DNA of 64,000 bases from Deltaproteobacteria bacterium. GTDB lineage: Bacteria > Desulfobacterota > Dissulfuribacteria > Dissulfuribacterales > DYLC01. Positions within the stretch are counted from its first letter, which is position 1. Every line of letters begins with the position of its first letter. The notes beneath the pieces are model-generated. The model searched no databases, was not told where the DNA came from, and saw only the letters and a list, made by a program, of their open reading frames with translations. This document shows positions 45,249 to 55,681 of the stretch, piece after piece. The DNA lies in assembly GCA_028695735.1 (NCBI GenBank), contig JAQVIJ010000003.1, positions 124,001 through 188,000 of the forward strand. The letters run 5' to 3'. A program made the position numbers and the translations under genes.

Positions 45249-47162
45249 TCAGTCTATCTTTTTTAGAATGCTCATGGCCAGGGGGGGCAGGGTCATTTCA
45301 AGGGATTGCGGCCTTCCATGCATGGTAACCGCCTCTGTAGTCATGGGAAACGGGTTTAGGACGCCGCTTCCGCCGTATTCCTTTTCATCAGTATTGAATA
45401 TCTCCCGCCATACGCCGGCTGAAGGCATGGCTATGCGATAGTTGTGTCGCACCACCGGTGTGAAATTGAGGGCCATCACCAGATTGGAGCCGTCCTTCGC
45501 CTTGCGCACGAAACTTATGACGCTTTGTTCGCTGTCGTTGCAGTCCAGCCATTCGAAGCCGCCTGGCTCACAGTCGAGTTCGTAAAGGGCTGGCGTGGCT
45601 TTCAGGAGTGAGTTCAATGCCTTTACCATGTTCTGAAGCCCCTTGTGCGTATGGTATTGCAGCAGGTGCCAGTCCAGACTGGCATCGAAGTTCCATTCCG
45701 ACCATTGGCCGAATTCGTTTCCCATGAAGAGCAGTTTCTTGCCGGGATGCGTGAACATATAGCCATACAACAGGCGCAGGTTGGCAAATTTCTGCCATTC
45801 ATCCCCGGGCATTCGGGCAATCATGGACCCCTTGCCATGCACTACTTCGTCGTGTGAAAATGGCAAAATAAAGTTTTCATGAAAGGCATAGAGGAGGCTG
45901 AAGGTCAGGTTGTTGTGATAGAATTTGCGATAAATGGGGTCTTTTGACATATACAGCAGCATGTCGTGCATCCAGCCCATATTCCATTTGAAGCCAAAGC
46001 CCAGCCCTCCGAGATAGGTGGGTTTGGAGACCATGGGCCATGCCGTGGATTCCTCTGCGACAGTCATGGCATCCTTGTGTTCGCCGTATATCAGCTCATT
46101 GAACCGTTTCAGAAAGGCTATGGCCTCCAGGTTTTCCCTTCCGCCGTATTCATTGGGGATCCACTCACCTTCCTGCCTGGAATAGTCTAAATATAGCATG
46201 GAGGCCACTGCATCCACGCGAAGACCATCTATGTGATAGACATTCATCCAGAACAGGGCATTGCTCAAAAGGAAATTGGCGACCTCTCTGCGGCCATAGT
46301 TGAATATCTTGGTGCCCCAGTCCATGTGTTCGCCTTTGCGAGGGTCGGCATGTTCATAGAGGCAGGTGCCGTCAAAAAAGCCGAGGCCGTGTCCGTCCTT
46401 CGGGAAATGGGCCGGTACCCAATCGAGCAGCACACCGATGCCGTTATTATGTAGTGTATCCACGAGATACATGAAGTCTTGAGGTGTGCCGAAGCGGCTG
46501 GTGGGGGCGAAGTAGCCGATGGTCTGATAGCCCCATGAGGCATCCAGCGGATATTCGGTTATAGGCATGAGTTCCACATGGGTGAACCCCATTTCTTTTA
46601 CATAGTCCGCCAGTCTGTGTGCGAGCTCCCTGTAAGTGAGCCAGCGGTTCCCCTCTTCAGGGATGCGCATCCAGGAACCGAGGTGACATTCATAGATGGA
46701 GACAGGGGCGGCGACATGCTGTCTCTGCCCCCTCTGCGCCATCCAGTCCTCATCATTCCAGTCATAATTGAGCTGCCAGACTATTGAAGCGCTTTTGGGC
46801 CTTGTTTCAAAAAAGAAGGCGTAGGGATCCGCTTTTTGAGTCTTATAGCCGTTATATCTGGAATGAATGGCGTACTTATAAAGGGTGCCCGGTCCTATAT
46901 CGGGCACGAAGCCCTCCCAGATGCCTGAATCACCGCAGTTTTCCAGGGGATTTGCCGTTTCATTCCATTGATTGAAGTCGCCTATGACGGATGTATAAGC
47001 GGCGTTGGGCGCCCATACAGCGAACCATACGCCTTTTTTGCCGTCTTTTTCGCCTACATGGGCCCCAAGTTTCTCCCACGACCGGTAGTGGGCGCCTTCC
47101 ATGAAGAGGTGCATATCGAAATCAGATAGCCATTGCCTGAAGATTTTTTTTGTCTTTTTCAT
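45249..47162 (-). CDS. glgB: 1,4-alpha-glucan branching enzyme
   Basis: GH13 enzyme that makes alpha-1,6 branches in glycogen. It has one CBM48 domain, then the (beta/alpha)8 domain with [10 protein letters not shown], the nucleophile in [16 protein letters not shown], acid Glu in VAEESTAWP and [13 protein letters not shown]. At 637 aa it lacks the first N-terminal module seen in E. coli GlgB. With GH57 and galT it points to glycogen turnover, though no glgA or glgC is in the window. Confidence 0.96.
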   Translation of the reverse strand: MKKTKKIFRQWLSDFDMHLFMEGAHYRSWEKLGAHVGEKDGKKGVWFAVWAPNAAYTSVIGDFNQWNETANPLENCGDSGIWEGFVPDIGPGTLYKYAIHSRYNGYKTQKADPYAFFFETRPKSASIVWQLNYDWNDEDWMAQRGQRQHVAAPVSIYECHLGSWMRIPEEGNRWLTYRELAHRLADYVKEMGFTHVELMPITEYPLDASWGYQTIGYFAPTSRFGTPQDFMYLVDTLHNNGIGVLLDWVPAHFPKDGHGLGFFDGTCLYEHADPRKGEHMDWGTKIFNYGRREVANFLLSNALFWMNVYHIDGLRVDAVASMLYLDYSRQEGEWIPNEYGGRENLEAIAFLKRFNELIYGEHKDAMTVAEESTAWPMVSKPTYLGGLGFGFKWNMGWMHDMLLYMSKDPIYRKFYHNNLTFSLLYAFHENFILPFSHDEVVHGKGSMIARMPGDEWQKFANLRLLYGYMFTHPGKKLLFMGNEFGQWSEWNFDASLDWHLLQYHTHKGLQNMVKALNSLLKATPALYELDCEPGGFEWLDCNDSEQSVISFVRKAKDGSNLVMALNFTPVVRHNYRIAMPSAGVWREIFNTDEKEYGGSGVLNPFPMTTEAVTMHGRPQSLEMTLPPLAMSILKKID

Positions 47163-47183
47163 GGCTGAATCTTGCCGCTGCCT

Positions 47184-49601
47184 TCAATGAGATGCTGGAT
47201 GCACATCGGAGGGGGGTTGCATAAATCCATCCAGCCAGAAGGCTTCCGGAATGGTCTTTGATGAAACGAACAGCTGCTCGGCTGTTTCGATGGCAAGGGC
47301 GTTGGTCAGTACCTCATCCATGTGATCCATCAATTTTATCGTCAGGTTTTTCAGGAGTTTTTGAGGGATTTCCTGAAGGTCTTTCTCGTTTTCCTGCGGA
47401 ATCAGAATGGTGTCTATGCCAGCCCGTTTCGCTGCCAGTATCTTTTCCTTCAGACCTCCAATGGGCAATACGCGGCCGCTCAGTGTGATCTCGCCTGTCA
47501 TGGCCACATTGTGCCTTGCCGGTATTCTCAATAGGGCAGAGACAATGGCCGTAGCGATAGTGATGCCTGCGGACGGGCCGTCCTTTGGAATGGCCCCTTC
47601 GGGCACATGGATGTGTATATCGATTTTTTCATAGAAGTGCAGAGGCAGATTGAAGTTGTGCGCCCGAGTGCGGACATAGCTCAGGGCTGCCCTGGCTGAT
47701 TCCTGCATGACATCTCCGAGTTTGCCGGTGATGGTCAGATTTCCTTTGCCCGGCATTATGGCGGCCTCTATGTATAAAATCGAGCCGCCTGTTTCGGTCC
47801 AGGCCAGACCTGTGACCACGCCTGTCTGGTCCTTTTCTCCGTGGCTGTTGAACCGGTATTTAGGCACTCCGAGATATTTTATGATGAGAGACGGAGTGAT
47901 CTTGGTGGTAAAATTCGCAGACGCGTCGGTTGCTATCTCCTTTGCCATCTTTCTGCAGACAGTTGCAATGGCCCTTTCGAGATTCCTGACACCGGCTTCC
48001 CTGGTATAGGAACGGATGATCTCCAGTACGGCATCGTCGGTGAACTGTATGGACCTCTCTGCAAGGCCATGGGCCTCTACCTGTTTTGGAATCAGGAAGT
48101 TGTTTGCTATCTCCAGTTTTTCTTCCTCGGTGTAACCGGACAGCTCTATGATCTCCATGCGGTCCTGAAGCGGCAGTGGAATTGTGTGGAGTGAGTTGGC
48201 AGTGGTGATGAACAGCACGTTGGAAAGGTCGTAATTGAGGTCAAGGTAGTGATCGTTGAAGGCCTTGTTCTGTTCGGGGTCAAGGACCTCCAGCAGGGCT
48301 GCGGATGGATCGCCCCTGAAGTCCGAGCTCATCTTGTCTATCTCGTCCAGACAGAAGACAGGGTTTATGGAATTCGCCTTTTTCATGGATTGAATGATCT
48401 TGCCCGGCATGGCGCCGATATAGGTGCGGCGATGTCCGCGTATCTCAGCCTCATCCCTGACGCCGCCAAGGGAGATTCGGATAAAATTTCTTCCCATGGC
48501 ATCTGCCACCGATTTGGCCAGGGAGGTCTTGCCCACACCAGGCGGGCCGGCCAGACACAGGATCGGACCTTTCAGCTTTTTTGTAAGGGCCTGGACTGCC
48601 AGGTGCTCCAGTATGCGTTCTTTGGGTTTTTCAAGGCCGTAATGCCCGGCATTCAGTATCCGTTCCGCTTTTTCAAGGTCATAGTTGTCTTTGGTGGCAT
48701 TGCACCAGGGTATGGCAAGAATCCAGTCGATATAGTTTCTCACGACAGTGGCCTCGGCTGACATGGGGGCCATGGCCTTCAGTTTATTGAATTCCTGCTC
48801 GATCTTCTGGCTGGCCTCCTTGGACAACTTTTTCTTTTTGATCTGTTTCGCCAGCTCCGCCAGGTCGTTTTTGTCGTCAGGGCTGCCGATCTCCTTGTGG
48901 ATCGCCCGAATCTGCTCGTTCAGATAGAAGTCTTTTTGTATCTTTTCCATCTGTTTGCGCACGCGGTCTTTGATACGCTCTTCGGTCTGAGTGATTTTGA
49001 TCTCGGTGCGCATGATGGTGTATAACTTTTCAAGTCTTTTCAGAGGGTTTGGCTCTTCAAGTATCTTTTGCTTGGCAGGTGTCTTGATGGGTATCTGGGC
49101 CGCTATCACGTCCACAAGTCTGCTTGGATCCTGTATGGATGCTATGGAAGAGGCAATCTCCTGTGGGATCTTCTTGTGTATTTTGATGTAGTCTTCAAAG
49201 GTGGTGAGCACAAGTTTGGTCAATGCCATCAGTTCCACCTGTGGAATCAGGTCATTGCACTGAATCGGCTCCACCTCTACCTGGAAGTATGTCCCTTCGT
49301 CTATAAACTGGAGTATCCGAGCCCGTTCCAGCCCTTCTATCAGGGCCTTTACACTTCCATCCGGCAGGCGGATGAGCTGCAGGACGGTGGCCGTAGAGCC
49401 GATTTTGTAGATGTCTTTTGCGCCTGGATTGTCGTTGGAGGCGTCTTTCTGCGTGGCCAGGAACAGCATTTTGTTATGAGACATGGCCTCTTCAATGGCT
49501 TGAACGGACTTGGGTCTGCCTATAAAGAAAGGCGATACCATCTGTGGAAAGAATACGATGTCTCGAATGGGTAAAAGAGGTAATTTTTGCTTGTAGGTCA
49601 T
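47184..49601 (-). CDS. lon: Lon protease
   Basis: ATP-dependent serine protease, 805 aa. The N-terminal substrate domain starts [15 protein letters not shown], followed by a coiled helical region, AAA+ domain ([13 protein letters not shown]; Walker [11 protein letters not shown]) and the protease domain with catalytic Ser in [10 protein letters not shown] and Lys in [14 protein letters not shown]. It is the last gene of the tig-clpP-clpX-lon group, 17 bp after clpX. It starts at a standard ATG with AGGAACACAG upstream. Confidence 0.97.
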   Translation of the reverse strand: MTYKQKLPLLPIRDIVFFPQMVSPFFIGRPKSVQAIEEAMSHNKMLFLATQKDASNDNPGAKDIYKIGSTATVLQLIRLPDGSVKALIEGLERARILQFIDEGTYFQVEVEPIQCNDLIPQVELMALTKLVLTTFEDYIKIHKKIPQEIASSIASIQDPSRLVDVIAAQIPIKTPAKQKILEEPNPLKRLEKLYTIMRTEIKITQTEERIKDRVRKQMEKIQKDFYLNEQIRAIHKEIGSPDDKNDLAELAKQIKKKKLSKEASQKIEQEFNKLKAMAPMSAEATVVRNYIDWILAIPWCNATKDNYDLEKAERILNAGHYGLEKPKERILEHLAVQALTKKLKGPILCLAGPPGVGKTSLAKSVADAMGRNFIRISLGGVRDEAEIRGHRRTYIGAMPGKIIQSMKKANSINPVFCLDEIDKMSSDFRGDPSAALLEVLDPEQNKAFNDHYLDLNYDLSNVLFITTANSLHTIPLPLQDRMEIIELSGYTEEEKLEIANNFLIPKQVEAHGLAERSIQFTDDAVLEIIRSYTREAGVRNLERAIATVCRKMAKEIATDASANFTTKITPSLIIKYLGVPKYRFNSHGEKDQTGVVTGLAWTETGGSILYIEAAIMPGKGNLTITGKLGDVMQESARAALSYVRTRAHNFNLPLHFYEKIDIHIHVPEGAIPKDGPSAGITIATAIVSALLRIPARHNVAMTGEITLSGRVLPIGGLKEKILAAKRAGIDTILIPQENEKDLQEIPQKLLKNLTIKLMDHMDEVLTNALAIETAEQLFVSSKTIPEAFWLDGFMQPPSDVHPASH

Positions 49602-49618
49602 AAAAAGCTGTGTTCCTA

Positions 49619-50875
49619 TCAGGATGCCTTTGCTTCAGCGGTATAAAGTATGATGGGTTCGGCTTCGTGAAGAATGACATCTTCACTTACGATACATTCC
49701 TGAACCCCCTCCTTGGACGGTAGTTCGTACATGACATCCAGCATGGTTTCCTCAAGCACGGATCTCAGGCCGCGCGCCCCGGTCTTTCTGCGCAGACACT
49801 CCTGCGCCACCGCCTTGATGGCCCCGTCCGTGAAGTGGAGTTTGATACCATCCATGGCGAACAGCTTCTGGAACTGTTTTATGATGGCATTTTTAGGCTC
49901 CTGCATGATGCGAATCAGGGCGGTTTCATCCAGTTCCTGAAGTGTGGTCACAACAGGCAGACGTCCCACCAGCTCTGGAATCAGACCGTATTTTATCAGG
50001 TCTTCCGGTTGAGTCTTTTGCAGTATCTCCTCCAGGCTCATCTCCTTCGTGCTGATCACATCTGCTCCGAATCCAATGGAGGATTTGCCCAATCTGGCCT
50101 TGATGACAGAGTCCAGGCCAACAAAGGCACCGCCGCATATAAAGAGGATGTTGGTGGTATCGACCTTTATATATTCCTGTTGAGGGTGTTTGCGCCCGCC
50201 TTTTGGAGGCACGTTGCAGATGGTGCCTTCGATAATCTTCAGAAGGGCCTGCTGAACGCCTTCACCCGATACATCCCGAGTGATGGAAGGGCTTTCTGAT
50301 TTGCGGGATATTTTGTCGATTTCATCTATATAGACGATTCCCCTCTGGGCCAGTTCGACGTCATAGTCAGACGCCTGCAACAGCCCGAGAATGATGTTTT
50401 CCACGTCCTCTCCCACATAACCAGCCTCAGTAAGGGTGGTGGCATCGGATATGACGAATGGGACATTCAATATCTTTGCCAGGGTCTGTGCCAGCAATGT
50501 CTTTCCACTGCCCGTGGGGCCGATGAGCAGCACGTTGCTTTTCTGGAGTTCCACATCCTTCGTGGATGCCTGCATGTCTATCCGTTTGTAATGGTTATAT
50601 ACCGCTACAGAAAGGGTCTTTTTTGCGCTATCCTGCCCGATGACATATTCGTCCAGGAGCTTTTTGATCTCCATGGGCGAGGGATTCCGGTTATGAGCGG
50701 CTGTTTCCTCAGGCTGTTGCTGACTGTTTTCTTCCAGCAAGATGGAGTTGCAGATGTCCACACACTCGTCGCAGATATAGACATCCGGGCCTGCAATGAG
50801 CTTTTTTACCTCATCCTGGGCCTTGCCACAGAAAGAACAGCGTAATTGCCTTGAGTTTTCCTGTTTTTTTGCCAT
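49619..50875 (-). CDS. clpX: ClpX, ClpP-associated unfoldase
   Basis: AAA+ unfoldase (418 aa) that feeds ClpP. It has the N-terminal zinc-binding domain ([13 protein letters not shown]...CDECVDIC), Walker [13 protein letters not shown], Walker [12 protein letters not shown] and the IGF loop ([10 protein letters not shown]) that docks on ClpP. It begins 1 bp after the clpP stop. Confidence 0.97.
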   Translation of the reverse strand: MAKKQENSRQLRCSFCGKAQDEVKKLIAGPDVYICDECVDICNSILLEENSQQQPEETAAHNRNPSPMEIKKLLDEYVIGQDSAKKTLSVAVYNHYKRIDMQASTKDVELQKSNVLLIGPTGSGKTLLAQTLAKILNVPFVISDATTLTEAGYVGEDVENIILGLLQASDYDVELAQRGIVYIDEIDKISRKSESPSITRDVSGEGVQQALLKIIEGTICNVPPKGGRKHPQQEYIKVDTTNILFICGGAFVGLDSVIKARLGKSSIGFGADVISTKEMSLEEILQKTQPEDLIKYGLIPELVGRLPVVTTLQELDETALIRIMQEPKNAIIKQFQKLFAMDGIKLHFTDGAIKAVAQECLRRKTGARGLRSVLEETMLDVMYELPSKEGVQECIVSEDVILHEAEPIILYTAEAKAS

Positions 50876-50876
50876 G

Positions 50877-51482
50877 TTAGTTGTTCTCCTGTTTGTTGTC
50901 AGGACGTTTGAACAGCACTGTGTCTATCAGGCCGTATTGTTTGGCCTCATCGCCTCCCAGGAAATAATCCCGTTCGGTATCCTCCTGTATCTTGGAGACA
51001 GGCTGGCCCGTATGCTGGGCGAGAAGTTCATTCAACCGTTGCCGAAGCCGCAGTATCTCCCGTGCATGTATGTCGATGTCGGTGGCCTGCCCTTGAAATC
51101 CGCCCATGGGTTGATGTATGAGGATGCGCGCATTGGGCAGGGCGTATCTCTTGCCTCGCGTCCCCGCCGCCAGGAGAAATGCGCCCATGCTTGCTGCCTG
51201 GCCCAGACACAGGGTGCTTACATCCGGTCTGATGTATTGCATCGTGTCGTAGATCGCAAGCCCTGCCGTGACATGCCCGCCCGGAGAATTTATGTAGAAT
51301 GTGATGTCCCTTTTAGGGTCTTCCGCCTCCAAGAAGAGGAATTGGGCTATGATGAGATTGGCGACATCGTCGTCGATGGGGCCGCCCAGAAACACTATGC
51401 GTTCCTTGAGCAATCGGGAATAGATGTCATAGGCCCTTTCGCCACGAGCGCTCTGCTCTACAACCATCGGGATTAGAGGCAT
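50877..51482 (-). CDS. clpP: ClpP, ATP-dependent protease subunit
   Basis: Serine protease barrel subunit, 201 aa. The catalytic Ser is in [14 protein letters not shown], His in ILIHQPMGG and Asp near [11 protein letters not shown]. The first residues may be a short propeptide removed by self-processing. It overlaps the tig stop by 1 bp at the start and precedes clpX by 1 bp. Confidence 0.97.
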   Translation of the reverse strand: MPLIPMVVEQSARGERAYDIYSRLLKERIVFLGGPIDDDVANLIIAQFLFLEAEDPKRDITFYINSPGGHVTAGLAIYDTMQYIRPDVSTLCLGQAASMGAFLLAAGTRGKRYALPNARILIHQPMGGFQGQATDIDIHAREILRLRQRLNELLAQHTGQPVSKIQEDTERDYFLGGDEAKQYGLIDTVLFKRPDNKQENN

Positions 51483-52759
51483 CAGGCCACCTCCTGGATA
51501 TTTGCGTTTTTCATAAGGAAATCCACGGTCTTCTGGGCCTTCATGGATGGAATGACATGTTGCAGAATGGCATTGTAAAGGGTGTGCTGATCCATGCCCC
51601 GAGTGTTCATGGAGTTGACGTAGTTTCGAATCTCGCTCTCCTCCACCTCTATGTTCTCCTGCGTAGCGATCTTTTCAAGGATGAGTTCGGTTTTGACCTG
51701 GGCGATGGCGTCATCCCTCATCTTTGCCTTGAGTTTTTCTTCGGATAACCCCGCCTTCTGCATGTCCACCCCGCGCTCACTCAGGTGACTCGCTATGTTG
51801 TTGAGCATGCTCTCCAGTTTGCGTTCCACCAGGCCTTCCGGCACAGGAAAATCCACCTTTGAGACCAGACTGGACATGAGTTGTTCCCGCATGGAACGTT
51901 CCACGGCATTCCGTTTGTCTATTTCGAGCTGAGTGCGGAGACGATTTCTGAGGTCCTCCAGGGTCTTGTAGGCCTGGTTGACCTTTTGAGCGAATTCGTC
52001 GTTCAATTCAGGCAGCACACGTCGCTGTATGGTCTTGATGGTGGTGTTGTAACGCACGGTCTTGCCTGCCAGATGGTCGTTGACCGCATCTTCCGGATAG
52101 GATACCTCGATGTCTTTGGTCTCGCCCTTCTTCATGCCTATGAGCTGGCGTTCGATCTCCTCATGGAAATAGCCTTTTCCGACCTCTATGAAATAGTCTT
52201 TGTCCGCTGCGCCTTCGATGGGTTCATCGTTGTGATATGCGGTGTAATCCACTGTGACGATATCGCCTTCTGTTACGGTCCTGTCGTCGTCCTCGATGAT
52301 CTCCATGGCGCCCCAGTGTTTTCTCAGGGCCTCAAGCTGTTCGTCTATCTCTTCCTCTGTGACCGAGACCGCTGGTTTCTGAAGCTCGATGCCCTTATAT
52401 TCAGGGAGTTCAAACTGGGGCCAGAGTTCCAGAATGGCTTTGTAGGAGAAGGATTCGTCGGCCTTAAACGGTGAAATGTCTTCCACGGAGGGGTCTAATA
52501 TAAGGGTGGAGCCTACTTCCTTCACGGCCTCGTTCAGGCTGTCTTTTATCAGATTGCGGATGGCGTCGTTTTGGGCCTCTGCACTGTAATGACGCTCCAG
52601 CAGGTGTCTTGGGGCCTTGCCCTTTCTGAATCCGCTGATCTTGACCTCTTTATTGATATCGGCATATATCTTGTCGAGCGTTTTTTTTACGGTTTCAGGA
52701 GGTAACTCCACAGTGATACGTTTTTTTACAGGGTTGATTTCTTCGATTTGAACCTTCAT
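51482..52759 (-). CDS. tig: Trigger factor
   Basis: Ribosome-bound chaperone and prolyl isomerase, 425 aa. The N-terminal ribosome-binding domain has the signature [16 protein letters not shown], followed by the FKBP domain ([20 protein letters not shown]...[14 protein letters not shown]) and a helical C-terminal arm domain. The ATG at 52759 has AAAGG about ten bases upstream; an in-frame TTG at 52777 is less likely. It heads the tig-clpP-clpX-lon unit, downstream of tRNA-Leu. Confidence 0.96.
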   Translation of the reverse strand: MKVQIEEINPVKKRITVELPPETVKKTLDKIYADINKEVKISGFRKGKAPRHLLERHYSAEAQNDAIRNLIKDSLNEAVKEVGSTLILDPSVEDISPFKADESFSYKAILELWPQFELPEYKGIELQKPAVSVTEEEIDEQLEALRKHWGAMEIIEDDDRTVTEGDIVTVDYTAYHNDEPIEGAADKDYFIEVGKGYFHEEIERQLIGMKKGETKDIEVSYPEDAVNDHLAGKTVRYNTTIKTIQRRVLPELNDEFAQKVNQAYKTLEDLRNRLRTQLEIDKRNAVERSMREQLMSSLVSKVDFPVPEGLVERKLESMLNNIASHLSERGVDMQKAGLSEEKLKAKMRDDAIAQVKTELILEKIATQENIEVEESEIRNYVNSMNTRGMDQHTLYNAILQHVIPSMKAQKTVDFLMKNANIQEVA

Positions 52760-52834
52760 GATGTGTTTACCTTTCAATCGTGATATTATCGCTGCTATCC
52801 GGAATTTCAGCCATACTTAAAACATACTCAAAAA

Positions 52835-52919
52835 TGGTGCGAAAGGCGAGACTCGAACTCGCAAGGGTGACCCCGCTGGATCCTAAGTCCAGTGCGTCTA
52901 CCAGTTCCGCCACTTTCGC
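52835..52919 (-). tRNA. tRNA-Leu (TAG)
   Basis: Cloverleaf with acceptor stem GCGAAAG/CTTTCGC, anticodon stem CTGGA/TCCAG, loop with anticodon TAG, a long variable arm (GCGGGGTCACCCTTGC region) as in class II tRNAs, T arm GCGAG-TTCGAGT-CTCGC, discriminator A and encoded CCA (52837-52835). Together these identify tRNA-Leu reading CUN codons. Confidence 0.96.
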
Positions 52920-52932
52920 AGAATATTTTGAA

Positions 52933-52961
52933 AATGTAACCTAAAGGTATTATTGAGTCAA
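52933..52961 (-). promoter_or_regulatory. Sigma-70-type promoter of tRNA-Leu
   Basis: Read leftward, TTGACT (52961-52956), a 17-nt spacer and TACATT (52938-52933), with five and four consensus matches. It places the start about 7 nt before the mature tRNA 5' end, a normal distance. The transcript could read on into tig. Confidence 0.65.
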
Positions 52962-52983
52962 TGAATAGATACAGGTTCTTTAA

Positions 52984-53052
52984 GGGAGCCTTGAAAAATT
53001 AGAATTTTCAAGGCTATCTTAATACGGTACAGGTTTATTTTTCAAGGAACCC
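52984..53052. repeat. Palindromic copies of the dispersed GGGAGCCTTGAAAAATT motif
   Basis: GGGAGCCTTGAAAAATT at 52984-53000 is followed at once by its near-inverse AATTTTCAAGGCT at 53003-53015, forming a palindrome, and a third related copy ATTTTTCAAGGAACCC lies at 53037-53052. This is the densest occurrence of the motif in the window. It sits between tRNA-Leu and the C_GCAxxG_C_C gene. Confidence 0.65.
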
Positions 53053-53117
53053 TGAGGTTAATCCTTGATTGTGACAGGGTGTTGAACTGATATTTTTGAA
53101 GGGGGTGTTTTATTCCG

Positions 53118-53609
53118 ATGGACTCAGACCGCATTTCCGGCAGGGCATTGGGGCTTTTTGATGAGGGATTTCATTGCAGTCAGGCGGTATTTTGTGCTGT
53201 GGCCGAAGCGCTTTCTCTTCAGGCCGGCGAGGTCAGCGCTGTTGCGTCCTCGCTCTCTCCATTCGGGGGTGGAATGGGAAGCAGCGGCAATATCTGCGGG
53301 AACCTGTCCGGCGCCCTGGCTGTACTGGGCGTGCTCATGGGCAAGCGTGAGCCTAAACTCCAGGACGACAAGAACATCTGGCGGGCGAGCAATCGAATGG
53401 TCAGGGAATTTGAAGAGATAACAAAGGAATACCACGGCATGAATTGCCGGGATATAGCGCGTATCGACTGGCGAAACCGGGAGGATGTAAGGGCATTCAG
53501 GGCGAATCCAGAGGGCCGGCGCAGGGAGTGCTGCCGTGTCATGGACAAGACCGTCAGGGCTTTGGTGGAGATATTGAAGGAATTGCAAGCCGTTCATTCA
53601 GTCCGGTAA
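53118..53609 (+). CDS. C_GCAxxG_C_C family (redox-active, cysteine-rich) protein
   Basis: 163-aa protein with the scattered cysteine/glycine pattern of the family: GFHCSQAV, GGGMGSSGNICGNLSGAL, GMNCRDIA and a C-terminal CC pair (RRECCRVMDK). Other family members are proposed to be redox-active or metal-binding; no activity is proven. No signal peptide, so cytosolic. It is followed by the Ig-like and YjdF-like genes at close spacing. Confidence 0.85.
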   Translation: MDSDRISGRALGLFDEGFHCSQAVFCAVAEALSLQAGEVSAVASSLSPFGGGMGSSGNICGNLSGALAVLGVLMGKREPKLQDDKNIWRASNRMVREFEEITKEYHGMNCRDIARIDWRNREDVRAFRANPEGRRRECCRVMDKTVRALVEILKELQAVHSVR

Positions 53610-53622
53610 CCCTTGTGAGAAG

Positions 53623-53964
53623 ATGTCCGCCCAGCTTGCCATACAGTTCATAAGCCCCCAGAACGGTCAGATGGTTAATAATGGGCAATCCCTGCACGTC
53701 AGCGCCTATGTAACCCTGAGCTGTGGGGCGCCCACCTGCGCCGGAGGCCGTTATGATGCCGCTCAATTGCATGTGACAGCAGAGTTGTTTCGGGATGGCT
53801 TGCCGGTGAGTGCTTCACGTATGTCTTTTACGGGTGATGTGAGCGAATTTGCCTGCGAAATTGCCCTGCACGGGCCAGGAAGATATGAATTGACAATCTC
53901 GGCCATGGACGGAAATTCAGGCATGGCAGGCAGGGCCAGATGCAGTTTCGGAGTCAGACCGTGA
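53623..53964 (+). CDS. Small Ig-like-fold protein, unknown function
   Basis: 113-aa protein of mostly beta-strand character (IQFISPQNGQMVNNGQSLHV...RYELTISAMDGNSGMAG), resembling single Ig-like or Big-type domains. It has no signal peptide or lipobox at this start and three cysteines. The GTG of the next gene overlaps its stop codon as GTGA. Function not recognised. Confidence 0.6.
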   Translation: MSAQLAIQFISPQNGQMVNNGQSLHVSAYVTLSCGAPTCAGGRYDAAQLHVTAELFRDGLPVSASRMSFTGDVSEFACEIALHGPGRYELTISAMDGNSGMAGRARCSFGVRP

Positions 53965-54542
53965 AATCATACAAGGCATGGATCTCAGGGTTGTATGCCG
54001 TTGTCTGGCTCTGGTCTGCCGTGGACCCGTTCAGCCGTAGCGACTGGTTGCTGGAGAACCTGCTGGTGTTTCTGGGGCTGCCCGTGGTCTTTTTTCTGGA
54101 TAGAAGATACGACCTCTCTCCCATTTCCTTTGCAGCAGTCTTTCTGTTTTTGGCCCTTCATTCCACAGGAGCGCACTACACCTATGCGGAAATGCCCGTC
54201 TTTCATCTGCTTTCCCAATGGTTTGGCCTGGGACGCAATCACTACGACCGTGTGGTGCACTTCCTGTTCGGGTTTCTGCTGTTTAAGCCCATATTCGAAT
54301 GTTTTCATAAGTCCGGCAATTCCCGTTCCATGGCAGGTTTTGTGACACTGTGCCTTCTGGTCTCCCTTTCTTCCCTTTACGAGATACTGGAGTGGCTGGT
54401 TGTGGAACTGGTCTATCCTGATCTCGGGGCGCAGTTCCTGGGCATTCAGGGCGATGAGTGGGATGCCCAGAAGGACCATGCCCTTGGGGTCTTGGGGGCG
54501 CTTATCGCCTATGGGATGAACAGACCCTTTATGAAAAAATAG
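53961..54542 (+). CDS. DUF2238/YjdF-like membrane protein
   Basis: 193-aa inner-membrane protein with five or six hydrophobic helices. The signature NHYDRVVHFLFGFLLFKP and the later SSLYEILEWLV and GDEWDAQKDHALGVLGALIAY match the YjdF/DUF2238 family. Role unknown. The GTG at 53961 has GGAG seven bases upstream and overlaps the previous stop; an in-frame ATG at 53940 is less likely. Confidence 0.82.
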   Translation: MKSYKAWISGLYAVVWLWSAVDPFSRSDWLLENLLVFLGLPVVFFLDRRYDLSPISFAAVFLFLALHSTGAHYTYAEMPVFHLLSQWFGLGRNHYDRVVHFLFGFLLFKPIFECFHKSGNSRSMAGFVTLCLLVSLSSLYEILEWLVVELVYPDLGAQFLGIQGDEWDAQKDHALGVLGALIAYGMNRPFMKK

Positions 54543-54563
54543 CCAATAATTCAAACAACCATG

Positions 54564-54687
54564 GCGAGGGGGCTACAGATATTGCACGCTTGCTCCTTTG
54601 TTTTTGCTTGACAGTGAGGGAATTTTATGATTTTTGATAAAAAAGCCTGTAAGGCAGGTAATAAATAATGTTAGTCTGCCCCTTGCA
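54564..54687. repeat. Left boundary of the restriction-modification island: outer and inner direct repeats
   Basis: GCGAGGGGGCTACAG (54564-54578), followed by ATATT, is repeated with a one-base gap at 56687-56700. AAGGCAGG and the following GTTAG and CCTTGC (54651-54687) are repeated as AAGGCAGG...GTTAG...CCTTGC at 56469-56505. Both pairs frame the two restriction-modification genes in nested fashion. DNA between here and 54754 is AT-rich and otherwise without a gene. Confidence 0.55.
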
Positions 54688-54754
54688 TAACGTGGTCATT
54701 TTTTATGGTTATTGGATTATATAGGGTAGAATCTCAATCGGAGAAAATAACACT

Positions 54755-55681
54755 ATGACCACTGAAAACGCTGAAATTACTTTACCTCGTTCTATAAGCG
54801 AAGCAACCGAATATTATCGGGCAAAAATTGCCATAGGTACAAATCGCACTTGTTCGTGCAAACCCAATAGCCTAAATTGCTTAAGCGGTAAAGAGTGGCT
54901 TAAGAGTCAAATTGGTGTTTGGCAATTTTTCTATGAAGGCAGAGATATTCGAGACAAGAAATTACATCCTGCTACTTTTCCAATTTCTTTAGCCAAAAAG
55001 GTAATTAGCGTTTTTACACACGAAGGTGAATTAGTTCTTGACCCTTTTGTAGGAAGTGGCACTTCACTCGTAGCCGCTCAAGACCTAAATCGAAACGCTG
55101 TAGGGTTTGACTTGCAGGAAAAGTATATCGAGTTATGTGTTAAGCGATTGGCAGGCAATAACTTATTTAATCAGGCACAACAAGTTGCTATACAAGATGA
55201 TGCTTTGCATATTCCAAATTATTTAGAACCGGGTTCGGTCAGTCTAATATGGACTTCCCCGCCTTACGCTAATTTATTGAATCGGAAGCGCAAAAATAAA
55301 TCTAGGCGAGACAGAAATAATGAGCAACTCCATAAAGTAGAACAATACTCCCAAGATCCAAGAGATTTAGGAACTATGGCTTTGGATGAATATACATCTG
55401 CGATGGGTGATATTTTCGAGAAGTTATTACCATTGCTTCGCCCAAAAGGTCATTGTGTAATTAATGTCCCTGATATGTGGTGGAAAAATGAACGTATTAC
55501 AATTCATGTTTCCCTGATAAACGAATTGCGCAAACGTGGTTATGAACTCCGAAATACGATTATTTGGGATAGGACTAATATAGTGAATAATATTGGCATT
55601 TTTGGATACCCCAGCAACTACATCACAATGGGTACAACTTTTGAATATCTGCTCGATTTCTGGAGACCCCCTGAAGCATGA
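54755..55681 (+). CDS. Type II DNA methyltransferase, probably N4-cytosine
   Basis: 308-aa site-specific methyltransferase (N6_N4_Mtase family). The AdoMet motif LDPFVGSGTSLVAA (about residue 95) precedes the catalytic TSPPYANLL (about residue 167); this motif order fits the gamma-type arrangement. TSPPY is typical of N4-cytosine enzymes, while adenine enzymes usually have DPPY. It overlaps the next gene, an MvaI/BcnI-like nuclease, by 4 bp. The codon use is clearly AT-richer than the flanks, suggesting horizontal transfer. It should protect the host site, likely CCNGG-like by analogy; this is inference. Confidence 0.9.
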   Translation: MTTENAEITLPRSISEATEYYRAKIAIGTNRTCSCKPNSLNCLSGKEWLKSQIGVWQFFYEGRDIRDKKLHPATFPISLAKKVISVFTHEGELVLDPFVGSGTSLVAAQDLNRNAVGFDLQEKYIELCVKRLAGNNLFNQAQQVAIQDDALHIPNYLEPGSVSLIWTSPPYANLLNRKRKNKSRRDRNNEQLHKVEQYSQDPRDLGTMALDEYTSAMGDIFEKLLPLLRPKGHCVINVPDMWWKNERITIHVSLINELRKRGYELRNTIIWDRTNIVNNIGIFGYPSNYITMGTTFEYLLDFWRPPEA

